Shown: positions 1 through 11,455 of the stretch, in pieces
Layout: each line of letters begins with the position of its first letter
Position numbering within the stretch: position 1 is the stretch's first letter
Source: Russula earlei
Lineage: Eukaryota > Basidiomycota > Agaricomycetes > Russulales > Russulaceae
Direction: 5' to 3'
Assembly (NCBI GenBank): GCA_025769875.1
Contig: JAGFNK010000248.1
Span: 1-64,000, forward strand
Length of the DNA: 64,000 bases
The notes under the pieces: generated by a model
Seen by the model: only the letters and a program-made list of their open reading frames with translations
What the model was told of the DNA's origin: nothing
The model's database searches: none
Position numbers and translations under genes: made by a program

Positions 1-967
1 TTAGTAGCAATCTCGGTGTCATAAGTACTTTCCTAGTCAAGGAAGCGATGTGCGTTGTAGCGCGTCCGGTGACGTGCAAGTGAGATCGTAAGGCTGACCG
101 GTCCAAGCAGAAAGAGTAGAGGAGGGGGGGAGAGGAGGAACAAGTGGTCGTGCGCAGTCGTTCTGGTTCAGGCAGAGGTGGACAGATGAGGGGGAAAAGA
201 TTCTGATTCCACTGGACTTCTTTTTTTTTTACTACAAGGTAGCTAGGTGTTTTATATACAAGAAGAGGAGTAGTAAGAGGGGGCATGTAATGAAAGGAAA
301 TGAGATGATGAAAGGAAGTAGAGTCTTGAAAGGCAATCGAGACCGGGCGAGGCGGTCTAGGCGATCGTGAAAGGCTCGACACGGAAACGCGTCGCGTGTG
401 CCGGAGCGTGGGGTGCGTGCGCGTATGGCGATGGGTGGGCGATGCGGTCGTCCGGGTCTTGACGTCGGGTGTGAGGTGGTAGGCGTGCTCGTGAGGTCAG
501 TGCGTGGTTGGTGGCAAGGGCTGCAATGCGGTCGGTGGCAGACAGCCTGGCACGCAATCGTGTCTTGTGAGCGTTTGGCATACGCATGGTTGGTAGAAAG
601 GGCTTGAAGTTGGGCACAAGAGAGGTCGCGGGTGCGTGCGTGTGTGTGTGCAGCTGTTGGCAAGGGATGAAAGCGAGCTGAGGCAAGGGAGAGGATAGGC
701 GTCACGTCATGTCGCGTCGCGTTTCCACACGTGATTTCGTGGCCAGCCATAATCCTCCTTACAGCGTGGCAGTACAGGAACATCTGGGATGGAAGCAATG
801 CTACTCATTGCTTCTTTAGTACATCTTCAGAAAGGTACGATCAACGCGTTCCGAACGCGATATCAATGGACATAAATGGTCAAGATCTGACGCACACATG
901 ATGCAAACAGTGCAGTCCATAGTTCAGGTGTTCTGGCATCTTCCAGACCCCAAACCACTCGGTAACA
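1..967 (-). mobile_element. LTR family H, copy a (antisense, outer end off-window)
   Basis: This is the same LTR as those bounding Ty3 element J at 2573 and 11456, here in antisense. Its sense start (TGTTACCGAGTGG, read on the minus strand) is at 967, followed by CACCA. Its sense 3' end lies before base 1. A 708-bp LTR A is nested inside. Bases 968 onward are the second half of a gag gene whose first half abuts another H LTR at 12909, so this copy is probably one edge of an inversion. Confidence 0.85.
56..763 (-). mobile_element. Solo LTR family A nested in LTR H
   Basis: The 708-bp sequence reads TGTAAGGAGG...GCTACA on the minus strand. It is flanked by the 4-bp direct repeat GCGT (52-55 and 764-767). 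Removing the insert and one repeat gives a 20-bp junction colinear with the uninterrupted H LTR at about 2770. A TATA-like run lies near 250 (minus strand). Shorter relatives occur inside TIR elements 1, 2 and 3. No internal coding region for this family is in the window. Confidence 0.75.
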
Positions 968-1855
968 CACCAGACTTGACATCAATGAACCCACAGTTAT
1001 GCATCTCTTTGCATGGGGCCTTCCCAGGAGCTTAGTCAAGTCTTGCCTCAACCTCGAAGACCTGACATCATTCCAAGATTGGGTTGCAGTGGCACAGAAA
1101 CATCATTGAGTGTGGATGCACAAATGTGCGATCCTATCTGACAACTCCAGTACATGTGGACACAACTTCAATCAAATTCAGAATAATAGACCTTGGGGTC
1201 AACTTGTAAACTCAAACTGGGCCAACCGCAGAAACAATCAAGGCAATGCCACACCCGCACATCCACACCTCCCACCATGCGACCCAAATGCAATGAACAC
1301 CAGCACTGGTGCTGCGCACAAAGCAGTCACAAAAGCTGAGAAACAAAAGCATTGTGAAGACGGAAGATGCTTTCATTGTTCTCTCCAAGGGCATTTAGCC
1401 TGAGACTGTCCTACCAAAATGAAATGCAAACCCACTCGCATGGGTGCTGCCAACGCCACCACCACATCCAAATCCTCTGTGGTGGAACTCATTGAAAACA
1501 ATGCTGCCATCAAAGTCATGAATGCTGCAAAAGCTCTATCAAAAGAGGATAAAGAGATCTTTATTCAAATGGTCTTGGAGGAAAATGAGGAAACCAAAGA
1601 ACAGAATTTTTTGGATGCCTGAGTGCAACAGCAATCACTCGGGCCCTAAATACAGATTCAGTGTACAAAGCTAAGAGAAGGTCAATACAGACTATGGTTA
1701 CTATTTACACTGGATTGAACAAAGCCAAAAGGAAAGCCCTGGTGGACAGCAGAGCCACCAAATGCTTTATTTCACCCCAAACAGTAAAAGATCTCCACTT
1801 GTCAACAAGAAAACTACCAACTGCACAATGCATAAGAAATGTTGATGGGACATCC
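968..1855 (+). pseudogene. Ty3 element L: gag C-half with CCHC knuckle, plus start of protease
   Basis: The reading frame runs through the end of the capsid region (residues like LDINEPTVMHLFAWGLPRS), a Gag zinc knuckle (CFHCSLQGHLA, stop, DC at about 1371-1410) and a retropepsin-like stretch at 1660-1855. The protease motif reads DSRAT instead of DSGAT. The stop inside the knuckle is TGA where Arg is expected. The frame continues exactly from the minus-strand gag half that ends at 12910, with TSDs CACTG and CACCA at the two edges. LTR G interrupts at 1856 (flank CATCC), so RT and later domains should lie left of the window. No part is functional. Confidence 0.8.
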
Positions 1856-2572
1856 TGTTACAACATTTTCCTTTTACATTTACTTCTTACCTTTTGCTAT
1901 GGACTGCTTGCCTTTGTACGTCCCTTTACTTACTGGTCTTGTGATCTCTTATGTCTTGTGATCTCTTTTGTGTTATCATGTGATCCATACACATCCAGGT
2001 AACACTGGATTGCCATTACTTTCCCTTTGTTTGGTTCTCTTTCCTTTTATACTTACTTCACAAGTTTGACTGTGCAATGCTGCGCACTTACTGTGCAGCA
2101 CAGTCACTTGGTTCTGACTCATTCATGGCCTCATTTCTATGACTCCTACTTATTATGACTCCTACTATACTAGTAGCACAGTCAAAGCACAGCTATTGCT
2201 GTGCTTCTCCTGTATATATAAGCTCAGTACTTTGTGACCAAAGCCGTAAGCTTGGTCTCTTGTAGAATCCAACCTACTCTTGTCCAACATATTTGCCTGC
2301 AACCCACACTCACTCCTAATCCTCAAACCACATCCACCTCTCCATTTCATCAACTCTTCACACACACGCACCATCCACCATCTACTCTTTGCCTTTCCAT
2401 TCCTCCCCTAAGAGTCTCTGTTCACTCTACTGAGAAGAGCTCTCCTCCTTCAAGACATACCTTCCTCTCACTGCATGTTCAAGGTCTATGACAGACTTGG
2501 ATGCATATAGCTAGTGGAACCAGCCCTAGTCTATCCCATTACAAACTTACCCTAGCTTCTCAACGGACTGAG
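1856..2572 (+). mobile_element. LTR family G, 5' portion, cut by element J
   Basis: Begins TGTTACAAC and matches the sense strand of the full G copies at 29951 and 34304, including the CTGTATATATAAGCTC TATA region at 2211. It stops at CGGACTGAG, where LTR H of element J begins. The expected remainder is not found to the right of J, consistent with J having been inverted together with this fragment. Confidence 0.85.
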
Positions 2573-3193
2573 TGTTACTGAGTGGTTTGGGGTCCAGAAG
2601 ATGCCAGAACACCTGGACTATGGACTGCACTGTTTGCATCATGTGTGCGTCAGATCTTGACCATTTATGTCCGTTGATATCGCGTTCGGAACGCGTTGAT
2701 TGTACCTTTCTGTAAGATGTACTAAAGAAGCAATGAGTAGCATTGCTTCTGTCCCAGATGTTCCTGTACTGCCATGCATGTCACTTCCTTGATTAGGAAA
2801 GTACTTATGACACCGAGATTGCTACTGAGGAAGCACTTAATGCTTCCAGCAATGAGATCGTTTACATAGAAGAATCCTCACTTCTATGAGCCACCTTTTG
2901 CTTCTATAGCACCGACCAGTACTACTGTAGCACAAACCTTATCCCTGTAGGGCCATATAAATCCCCCAGTTGTAACAGTTGAGCCCTAAGCTCGACTTAG
3001 TTTGCTAATCCCAAACAGTTGACTCCTACCCTGTCTGTAGAGCCCCTCTCATTTTGTTGCCATACTCCAGAAGGATCTAACACTCCTTCCCCTCCACGAG
3101 TATTGCTTGCTTGATTCAAGCATATCTGCATTGGTAGGACATGTTCATAGACATGACCATTGATCTTATTTAAGGCACTTTGGAGCCTTAATA
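2573..3193 (+). mobile_element. 5' LTR of element J (family H)
   Basis: Starts TGTTACTGAGTGG and ends TTGGAGCCTTAATA; the 3' LTR ends TTAACA at the same place. It holds a TATA-like box (CCATATAAATCCCC, about 2953) and several short inverted pairs of the GAAGCA/TGCTTC type at 2739-2905. The primer-binding site should start at 3194, but I could not assign a tRNA. Confidence 0.85.
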
Positions 3194-3262
3194 TAAGTCG
3201 AGCTTCTATCACAGACATCGCTGTGAAAGCGAACCAGAAATAGGCAAGAAGCCTTAGGACTA

Positions 3263-6166
3263 GGATCTAGTCATCATACGGTCAGCAACCTACACTGAAG
3301 TAGTCAAGGGAGAGAACCTATACAGACCTCTCCACGACAAGAAGAAGGTGTGCTACATGACTCTCGACAAGCAGCATGGTTGGACACACGCATACTTCTG
3401 TAAAGACCCCTACTGTCATTGGCATAGACAGTGGTAAGCAGGCACACAAGTCCCGACTCCCTAGGAAAGGCAGTGGCAACCAGACAAACTGGAGATCGAA
3501 GGTGAACATAGCATACATGTAATGTCACGGTAACTAGCCATGTCAGTTCACAAGCGGAAAGCAAGTCGATGATAAAGAGGCGTTCAAGAAACAGGCTGGT
3601 TCCCGTGTATAATGAGTAAGGATCCCTGCAGCGGTCGAAGTGTTTTATGCTAAACAGGTTATGGCCAATAGACCCTTCCTAGTACGACTCGGTCCATTGA
3701 GAAGCTAGGGTAAGTTTGTAATGGGATAGACTAGGGCTGGTTCCACTAGCTATATGCCTTCAAGTCCGTCGGGGACCTTGAACAACGCAGAGAGAGTAGA
3801 GGAAGGTAGGTCTTAAAGGAGGAGAGCTCTTCTCAGGAGAGTGAAGAGAGACTCTTAGGAAAGGAAGGGAAGGGCGAAGAGTAGATGGTGGATGGTGTGT
3901 TGAGAGTTGATGAAATGGAGAGGTGGTTGTGGGTTAAGTTTGTGAGAGTGAAGTGGGTTGCAGGCGAATATGTTTTGACAAGAGTAGGTTGGATTCTACA
4001 AGAGACCAAGCTTAGGGCTTTGGTCACAAAGTACTGAGCTTATATATACAGGAGAAGCGCAGCAATAGCTGCGCTTTGACTGTGCTACTAGTATAGTAGG
4101 AGTCATAATAAGTAGGAGTCATAGGAATGAGGCCACGAATGAGTCAGAACCAAGTAACTGTGCTGCACAGTAGGTGCACAGCATTGCACAGTCGAAACTA
4201 AGAAGTGAATATAAACAGAAAGAGAACCCAAACAAAGGGAAAGTAACAGCAATCCAGTGTTATGAAAGCAAGCAGTCCATAGCAGAAGGTAAGAAGTAAA
4301 CGTAAAAGGAAAATGGTGTAACATGTAAAGTTCAACCAGAAATCAAAGCAAGGAACCAAATTTGGTTGGTTCAAAGCTAGAGAGAGGGATGATCTACCCT
4401 CAGGAATTAAAGGGACTGCCATCTGGTGTTGGGCAGACCAGGAAGGACCTAACAGATACAAGGTCCGATACAAAGGAAGCTACCTTCCTTGCGAATACAT
4501 CAACGATCAGTGGTACTTTGTTGATTACCACAAAGGACGTCCCTACGCAGAAGAGGACGAAGACCTTGACAAATATAAGGTTTTATGTCTAGGAATCAAG
4601 ACAGATCCTTATACTACTCATTGGGAACCCAGGAGCCCAGTAGTAGACGACCCAGCTCCATTGATACAAAAGTCATCAAGTGGAGAAACAGAGAAGTTGG
4701 ACCCTCCAACTACAGATCAGAAAGCAGAAGCACCAGAAGTATTGGAGCTAGCTGAAAGACTAGAGCAGACAGTACATGTCTCACCCATTGAACCAAAAAT
4801 TGTTGAAGAACCAGAAGAATTGGTTGAAATGGTTACCATTGCAGCGACACAGACAGCCACCATTGCCACCCAGACAGCAGGTGGAAGAACAGGGCCCACC
4901 ATTGTAATAAACCCTGGAGGTGGTCCCCCTGGTGCAGGAGGACCACCTGGAGGTGGAGGAGTCCCCTTTGGACCCTGCAGGTCCACCAGTACCAGGAGGA
5001 GGCCCTCCAGGAGGGGGACCACCTGCAGCACCTCCTGTAGGACCAGGGGCAAACCTGGTGCCTCAGCTGGCACCAGGCCCCCATGGAGGCAATGGATCTC
5101 TGAAAGGAGACCCTCCTAAAGTCTTCAAAGGAGACAGGAAGAAGACAAAGTACTTCGTCCAGGATTTCAATCTATGGAATCTGCTTAACAGTGACAACCC
5201 TGACCATGACTATTCCAATGAAGCAAGTAGCCCTAGCTCTCACCTACATCAAAGGAGAGAAGGTGCATGAATGGGTGGTCAATGAAATGAACCTGGTAGA
5301 AGCAAAAAGAAATGGGGACCCGCCGTCTCCCTATGCACCGATGCAGTTGGATCCAACTGACATGCTCTTTTGGACCAAATTTGTGGATGACTTCTTCAGA
5401 GAATTCAAAGACACCACAGAGCCTGAAGACGCTTTCATGGAGCTACAACAATTGTCCATGTCTAAAGCAGCATCGCTGGATGATTATACCAGCAAATTCC
5501 TTGTTCTGCTCAGTAAAGCAGGATGGGACCAGAATTCACCAGGAGCAGTTGAAGCCTATAAGGCTGGATTAACCACCTGGCTGGTGCGACGAATCTACAA
5601 TTGACCAGTCAGAGACATACCTGCCATCAATGATCTGCAAGCATGGATCAATGCTGCTAGGGAAGAACAGGCCAGAGACCAGCTTATGAAAGCCAATATT
5701 GGATCTGGAGGTGGATCGTTGACCACCAGGGAGAATCACATGAAATCCCTACAAGCTGGGAAAAGGCGAAACCAAAGAGACCCAAATGCTATGGAAGTGG
5801 ACTTGGTATCCACTGATGCAGCAAGGACCAAGTGACTGTCCTCTTCTGACAGAGGAGAAGAAGAAACTGCTAGCAGAAGGGAAATGCTTCATCTGCAAGA
5901 AAGCAGGGCATATCAGCCGGAAATGTCCTGACAAGGACAGAGTCAAAAAGAAATCAAGTAACCCAAGGGACAAAGGAAAAGCTCAAGCTCTGGAAACAGA
6001 AAAGGAGGATGACTCAGGGGACAGTGGAAACGAAAGCACTGTCTCTGGACGATCCACATCTCCTCCTCCTACCTATAATAAGAGCTCCTCCTCTGCGTCC
6101 ATAAAGAAGATGTCCACCAAACAGAAGGAGGACTTATTGGAAGAACTGATGGAACAGGGTTTTTAG
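3263..6166 (+). pseudogene. Element J gag (N-terminal domain, capsid, CCHC knuckle)
   Basis: Structural protein of a Ty3 element, broken by stops and frameshifts. A Trp/Tyr-rich N-terminal domain runs in one frame from about 3300, across the nested LTR G (3523-4323, frame kept when one TSD copy is removed), to about 4650. An acidic then Gly/Pro-rich linker follows (4660-5090). The capsid-like region is about 5110-5760 (for example DPTDMLFWTKFVDDFF), and the zinc knuckle CFICKKAGHISRKC is near 5886-5930. Frame changes occur near 4970, 5225 and 5830, with a TGA at 5602 where Arg is expected. The original start codon is unclear; the first in-frame ATG I see is 3357. Confidence 0.75.
3523..4323 (-). 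mobile_element. Solo LTR family G inside J gag
   Basis: 801 bp, TGTCACGG...GGTGTAACA, with perfect 5-bp TSD TGTAA (3518-3522 and 4324-4328). It lacks an approximately 80-bp block present in the copy at 13881 (after CAGTGTTA). Removing the LTR and one TSD restores the gag frame. The TATA box is on the minus strand near 4048. Confidence 0.93.
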
Positions 6167-6204
6167 GAACACCTAAGTCGACGGCCTGGCTTAGGAAGAA
6201 TAGT

Positions 6205-9200
6205 GTGTTGCAAGTGTACATTAGAAGACTGAATGCTATGAATATTCCATTCACTTTCATCACTGCACACACAACAGCTGAGGAATCTGCTCTACTAGAC
6301 AGTGGAGCAACAGAGAACTTCATCAATCACTCAGCTTGGAAAAGACTGAAGATTGGGAAACAGGAACTACATGAGCCCATGGTAGTACAAAATGTCGACA
6401 GAACCCAGAATAAGCAAGGGGAACTCACCCATTACTGCTGGCTTCATGTCTGATATAAGGAGAAGGAGAGCTTGCAAAAGTTCTACCTCACAGATTTAGG
6501 AATGGATCAGGTCATCCTGGGATATCCCTTCCTATATGAATTCGACCCCACCATCAATTGGAAGAAAGGACAGCTGATTGAAGGAGCAGTACAGATTGAG
6601 ACTGCTCAATACAAGTACCTGGATCTCTATGTCGCAAATATCCAAAAGTGAGCAAGAGATGAAAGCCAACAATTGAAGAAAGGGGAAGCCATTTACCTAC
6701 AGAAGATGACTAATGCTCAGAGATGGGCCCAGCAGTTGACTGAACCACAGTAAGGAGAGGACCCCCTTGCCAATGTTCCAAAGTGATTCCACTGCTTTGC
6801 AGATGTCTTCTCAGAAGAGAAGTCCCAGAGGTTCCAACCACCCAGGGAACCAGACATGCAGATAGAGCTGTTACCTGATGCACCAAAGGAGCTAAACTGC
6901 AAAGTGTACCCCCTAACATGAGATGAACAAGAATACCTCAAGAAATTCCTGGCTAATGAAGTAGAAAAGCGATACATCACTCCAGGTCCATCCAGCTACA
7001 CGTCTCCAGTATTCTTCATTGGCAAGAAGGACAGCAAGGAGAAGAGGATCATTGTAGACTATCGACTGACTAAATCAGTGGACCAGACGAGACAATGAAC
7101 CTTTACCACATCTGGAACAAGAGGTGGAAAGACTTCGAGGAAAGAAGGTGTTCTCCAAGTTAATATACGATGGGGATACAATAATGTGCAACTGGCAGAA
7201 GGAGATCGCTGGAAGGCAGCCTTCAAGACACCATATGGAACCTACCTGCCCAACGTCATGTATTTTGGGCTCAAGAACACACCAGCCTTCTTTACTAGGC
7301 TGATGAGAAGAGACTTCGGTGACTGGGCTGGACCAATGGGCAGAATACACTGTCAACTATCTGGATGACTTTGGAATTGCCATGGGGGACAGTCCTGAAA
7401 CAACTAGAAGATCCATGAGAAATGTATCAGCGAACTACTCATGCTGATGCAGAAGAAGTCATACTTCCTGAAACCCAAGAAGTGCCAGTTCATGGTGTGA
7501 AAACTAACCATGCTGGGATGGGACATAGACGAAGGGAAGATGAAGATTGAGGCCTCCAAGGTCTGAGGAATCACAGGACTGGCCTCAGGAAATCAAGGAT
7601 GTACACAAAGTATGCAAAGTCATGGGAGTCCTCAGTTACAATAGGGCTTTCATTCAAGGATTCAGTCAGATTGCTTGACCCATTATTGCCTTGACAAAGA
7701 AAGGGGTGCCATTTGAATGGACCCAAGAATGCAAAGATGCTCTGGAACGACTTATCCAGATAGTATCTTCCGACCCCGTCCTGCTCCATCCTGATGAGGA
7801 GTGACCCTTTGAACTGGAAGTAGACACGTCCAATTATGCTATTGGAGCAGTACTATTCCAGAAGGACAAACAAGGAAAGAGGAGGCCAATAGGTTACTTC
7901 TCTGCAGCCTTGAAACAAGCAGAAAAGAACTACAACATATGGGACAAAGAGTTCTTAGCCATGGTGCGAGCCTTGAAGCACTGGAGACACCTGCTCATGG
8001 GAGCAAAGCATAAGGTGGTGGTCTATACAGACCATGCGAACCTGTTGCATTACTGACACCCTCAGCGAATAAACGGTCGAGTAGCAAGATACATTACCTT
8101 CTTGGCGGACTTCGACTTAGAACTGAAACACCAGGCAGGGGCAAGGAATAAAGCAGATGCCCTGTTGAGAAGACCTGACCTTGACGATGGACAAGGGGAT
8201 AAAGAAGAAGTGGTCGTGCTACCTGACCACCTTTTTATTCAAGTAATGCATACTACTGCATTGGAAGAACAGATAAAGAACCAACAAGGGGAAGAAAGAC
8301 ACCAATTAAAGTTACTTGATTGGGTACAAAGACACCGACTGGAGAAGCAACATAGCTTATGGTGGAAGAATGAAGCCTTGGTGGTTATAGGTGATGAAGG
8401 GACCCACAGGATGTTACTGGAACAGTATCATGACAGTCCTACAGCAGGACACCCAGGGAAAGCTAAAACATTACTGGGAATGATGCGATACTACTGGTGG
8501 CCCACCATGAGATGCTTTGTCAACCGATATGTGGAAGGATGTGCAATTTGCCAAAGTAACAAGTCAAACACTCATCCAAGTTGACCTCCCCTGTATCCCA
8601 TACCACCAGAAGAAGGGGCTACTCCCTTCTCGACTGTCAGCATGGACTTTGTGGTCAAATTGCCAAAGTCGAAAGGATATGACAGTATGTTGACTGTCAC
8701 TGACCACAATTGTACTAAAGGTGTCATCTTGCTTCCTTGCAAGGAAGAGATGGATGCAGAAGAGCTAGCACAGCTCTACAAGGATAGAATATTCCCCTTT
8801 GTGGGAGTACCAGGCAAGATCATATCCAATTGAGACAAACTAATAAGTTCCAAGTTCATTAGGGAATTTTGTGACCAGCTGCATATCAAACAGAATATCA
8901 GCACTGCCTACCATCCCCAGACAGATGGACAATCAGAAAGAATGAATCAGATGATGGAAACATCACTCAGGATCTTTTGCAACCACCAACAAGATGATTG
9001 GGTGGACTGGCTGCCTCTGGTGCAATACACGATGAATTCTAACGTTTCAGAGACAACCAAGCAGTCCCCTTTCTTCTTATGGATGGGCTTTACGCCCAAG
9101 GCACACCAGCCAAATCGGGGAAGCAAGATATCAAGAATAGACAATTGGAAAGTCTGAATCCAGGAAGCGAGATCACAGGCACAAGAAGTGATGAAGATTG

Positions 9201-9650
9201 CTTCCCTAATGTGGAAGCAAAGAAGTAGTTTCCAACCTTATCAGAAAGGAGAAAGGGTATGGCTCGACAGCACCAACCTAAAAATGACACATCCTACAGT
9301 GAAACTATGCCCAAAATGATATGGGCCCTTTGAAATCACGGAGGTGATCAGCCTGGTGACATACAGATTGGATCTCCCTAGCTGCTGGAGGATCCATAAC
9401 GCATTTCATGCATCCTTATTGACACCTTACAAGGAGACAGAGGAGCATGGGGCCAGCTACACCAATCCAGAAGCAGAATTGGTGGAAGGAGAAGAAGAAT
9501 ATGAAGTAGCAATGATTTTAGGTTTGAGATGAACTGGAAGGAGGAAACAACTGGAGTATCAAGTCTGGTGGGAACAATACTCTGAAGCCCATGACTCTTG
9601 GGAACCAGTAGAGAAACATCAAAGCAACTAGACTAATAGAGGAATACCAC
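6205..9650 (+). pseudogene. pol: Element J pol: protease, RT, RNase H, integrase, chromodomain
   Basis: Domains appear in Ty3 order. Retropepsin DSGAT is at 6298-6312, RT with YLDD at 7358-7369, and RNase H at about 7800-8170 (TDHANLLHY, then QAGARNKADALLRR). The integrase HHCC finger is at about 8420-8560 and its catalytic core at 8640-8970 (MDFVVKLPKS, HPQTDGQSER). A chromodomain follows at about 9495-9640 (EYQVWWEQYSEAHDSWEPVE). The frame is broken by frameshifts in RT and by TGA at 6451, 6649, 6784, 6919, 7498, 7564, 7676, 7802, 8054, 8582, 8831, 9155 and 9530. Most of these replace a conserved Arg, as expected for CGA to TGA. Not expressible as a polyprotein. Confidence 0.9.
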
Positions 9651-9753
9651 AGAAAGAACCCCACTGCCATATGGGTTATAAGGATCCAGTGAAGGATACC
9701 CTCTGTTTCCTCACCCCCACATCGTTGCTCACAAATGTCCCAAACTCCCACTA

Positions 9754-11378
9754 ATGAAATTGTTCCCCAATCTGACCTCTCTAGTGCAGAGGGGCCACTT
9801 GAAATCACCACTCCTGATGCTTCACCTCCTCGCCTTCTTCCAAGGAATGGATGAACATAGCACTGGAGAAGGAGAAGCGGACATGCATCCCCTTGAATTT
9901 GGACCCTCTGCTGACCAAGTCGACACTCAGCCTGGGGACTGGGATGTAACGTCCCCTATCAGCACTCTTGACCAGGTTGCCCACCCTGGAGAGCCTTGGG
10001 TACCATGGGATGCTGACAGACACCACACAGGGATTGACATCCCTGATGGTATGACTTGGGGCAACAAACCAGCCAGGTATGTGGCCTATGACATCGCCTT
10101 GGGAGAGCCAAGGGTGAGGGGAAAGAATGGAGGAGGCCATGGAGACTATGGCGAGATCCTCCAGGCCACCCCTTGCTACAACCTCTATAACTATGGCCAA
10201 GACAAACATGATTTAGACTGCTTTGACACAGAGAGGCAGTTCGAAGGGCACTGGAGACAGACCCTCTACCTGCTAGGCGACTATGGGCTGCAGGCAGAGC
10301 TCTACCGCTTAGACCACCTCTACACCCAACAAGAAATGTTGGAAGCTAACTATAAGGTGCTCAAAGAAGAGGAGAAGCAGCTGCGCTACAAGCTCAGCAA
10401 ATACCTAGCTGAGAAGCGAGGAGTAGAGAGAGACAGGGCTGAAGCCAAGGAGAGAATGGTGGCAGCCAAAGTACGCTCACGTTGCTGGGAGTTCATTGAA
10501 GCAGGCTGTAGCCAGGGAGAAACCCCTCCAGGTGTCTGGGCTGAAGAACTCCTCACCAACTACCAGGCTGGGCAGCCCATTCCCCCTCTACCTGTCTTCA
10601 TCCCTCAGCTGCCTTTGGCAGACATTGCTCAGGGGTATGCTACCCCTACCCCAGAACCAGTACCAGCCAGCCCTACACCTATGATGGTGCAAGGGTATTC
10701 AGAGGAGGAGGTTGACATCCTCCAAACAATGTCCAGTATGCACCTTTGAGGAGGAGCAGGATTGGAAGTGTCACCAAACCCTTCCCCCCAGAGCTCCATC
10801 TATTACCATTCCTATAGCAGCAGTGGAGAAGCGTCTACTGCAACAGCCGATTTTATTCCAGAGCCTCAGCAACTGAACATGATAGAAGGGAGGAGGAAGA
10901 GGAACCGATGCAAGTACTGTGGTGAGGTAGGACATTTTAATAAGTACTGTCCAATGCCCCACCAGTATTGCCATGACCAGCTGGAAGCAGACGCTGCCTC
11001 ACATTGCCTAGTGCCTCCCTATCATTGTTCCTATGCACCCGTCAGATCGTGCCCTTTCCACCGAGGATGGGAACTGGCACACCCGAGCAGGAAGAGGAAG
11101 TCCGACCAGGAGAGGGAGGACACTGCTAACCTGCACATCCTGCAGGTAATGAAAGGAGAAGGGTCCAAGACCTTTCAAGAACTTTTCACTACAAACCCCT
11201 CTCTGCTCCGATACACCTCCAGTCAGGAGGTTACCTAGGGACTCTGACAGACTCCCACAGATCATGTCTCCTTCAGCCGTCGCTGAGGAGTTAGAGGCGA
11301 TAGTGGCCTCAGCATTGGCTGCCTATGAGGCAGCAGAAGAAGGCCAATACACCTTCACCGCGTCACCCTCCTCCCCTT
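9754..11378 (+). pseudogene. Element J post-chromodomain extension / ORF3 with coiled coil and CCHC knuckle
   Basis: A frame of roughly 530 codons follows the chromodomain. It is continuous from 9754 to 11238 except for one TGA at 10747 (probably CGA); a frameshift then leads to an Ala-rich tail ending at about 11378. Visible parts are an acidic N-region starting at ATG 9847 and a charged coiled-coil-like segment at about 10330-10480. A Pro-rich stretch precedes the zinc knuckle CKYCGEVGHFNKYC at 10911-10952. In the related fragment N (24257-23931), the equivalent of the first part is in frame with the chromodomain. One base extra near 9825 breaks that link here. Function unknown. It resembles Gag in composition, but J has its own gag at the 5' end. 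Confidence 0.72.
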
Positions 11379-11437
11379 GATGATGATGGCGTTGACCCCA
11401 CCACTCGATTTTAGAATCATTGGTGTATGGGACCACC

Positions 11438-11455
11438 AATCTGAAGGAGGGGTAA
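11438..11455 (+). promoter_or_regulatory. Polypurine tract of element J
   Basis: The purine-rich CTGAAGGAGGGGTAA sits immediately 5' of the 3' LTR start TGTTGCC. This is the usual plus-strand priming site of LTR retroelements and fixes the LTR boundary. Confidence 0.8.

Noticed and set aside
2219..2491. Recurrent small frame in every LTR G (starting TKALSLVSCRIQ...)
   Set aside because: It recurs only because the LTR recurs. It begins at GTG just after the TATA box, not at ATG, and differs by indels between copies. No sign of coding selection.
3650..3720. rRNA-like stretch (CCTAGTACGACTCGG) in LTR G
   Set aside because: A short chance resemblance inside a repeated LTR; no flanking rRNA sequence.
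5602..10749. Programmed stop-codon read-through in element J
   Set aside because: The many TGA codons fall in catalytic domains at conserved Arg positions and come with frameshifts; CpG decay is the simpler explanation.
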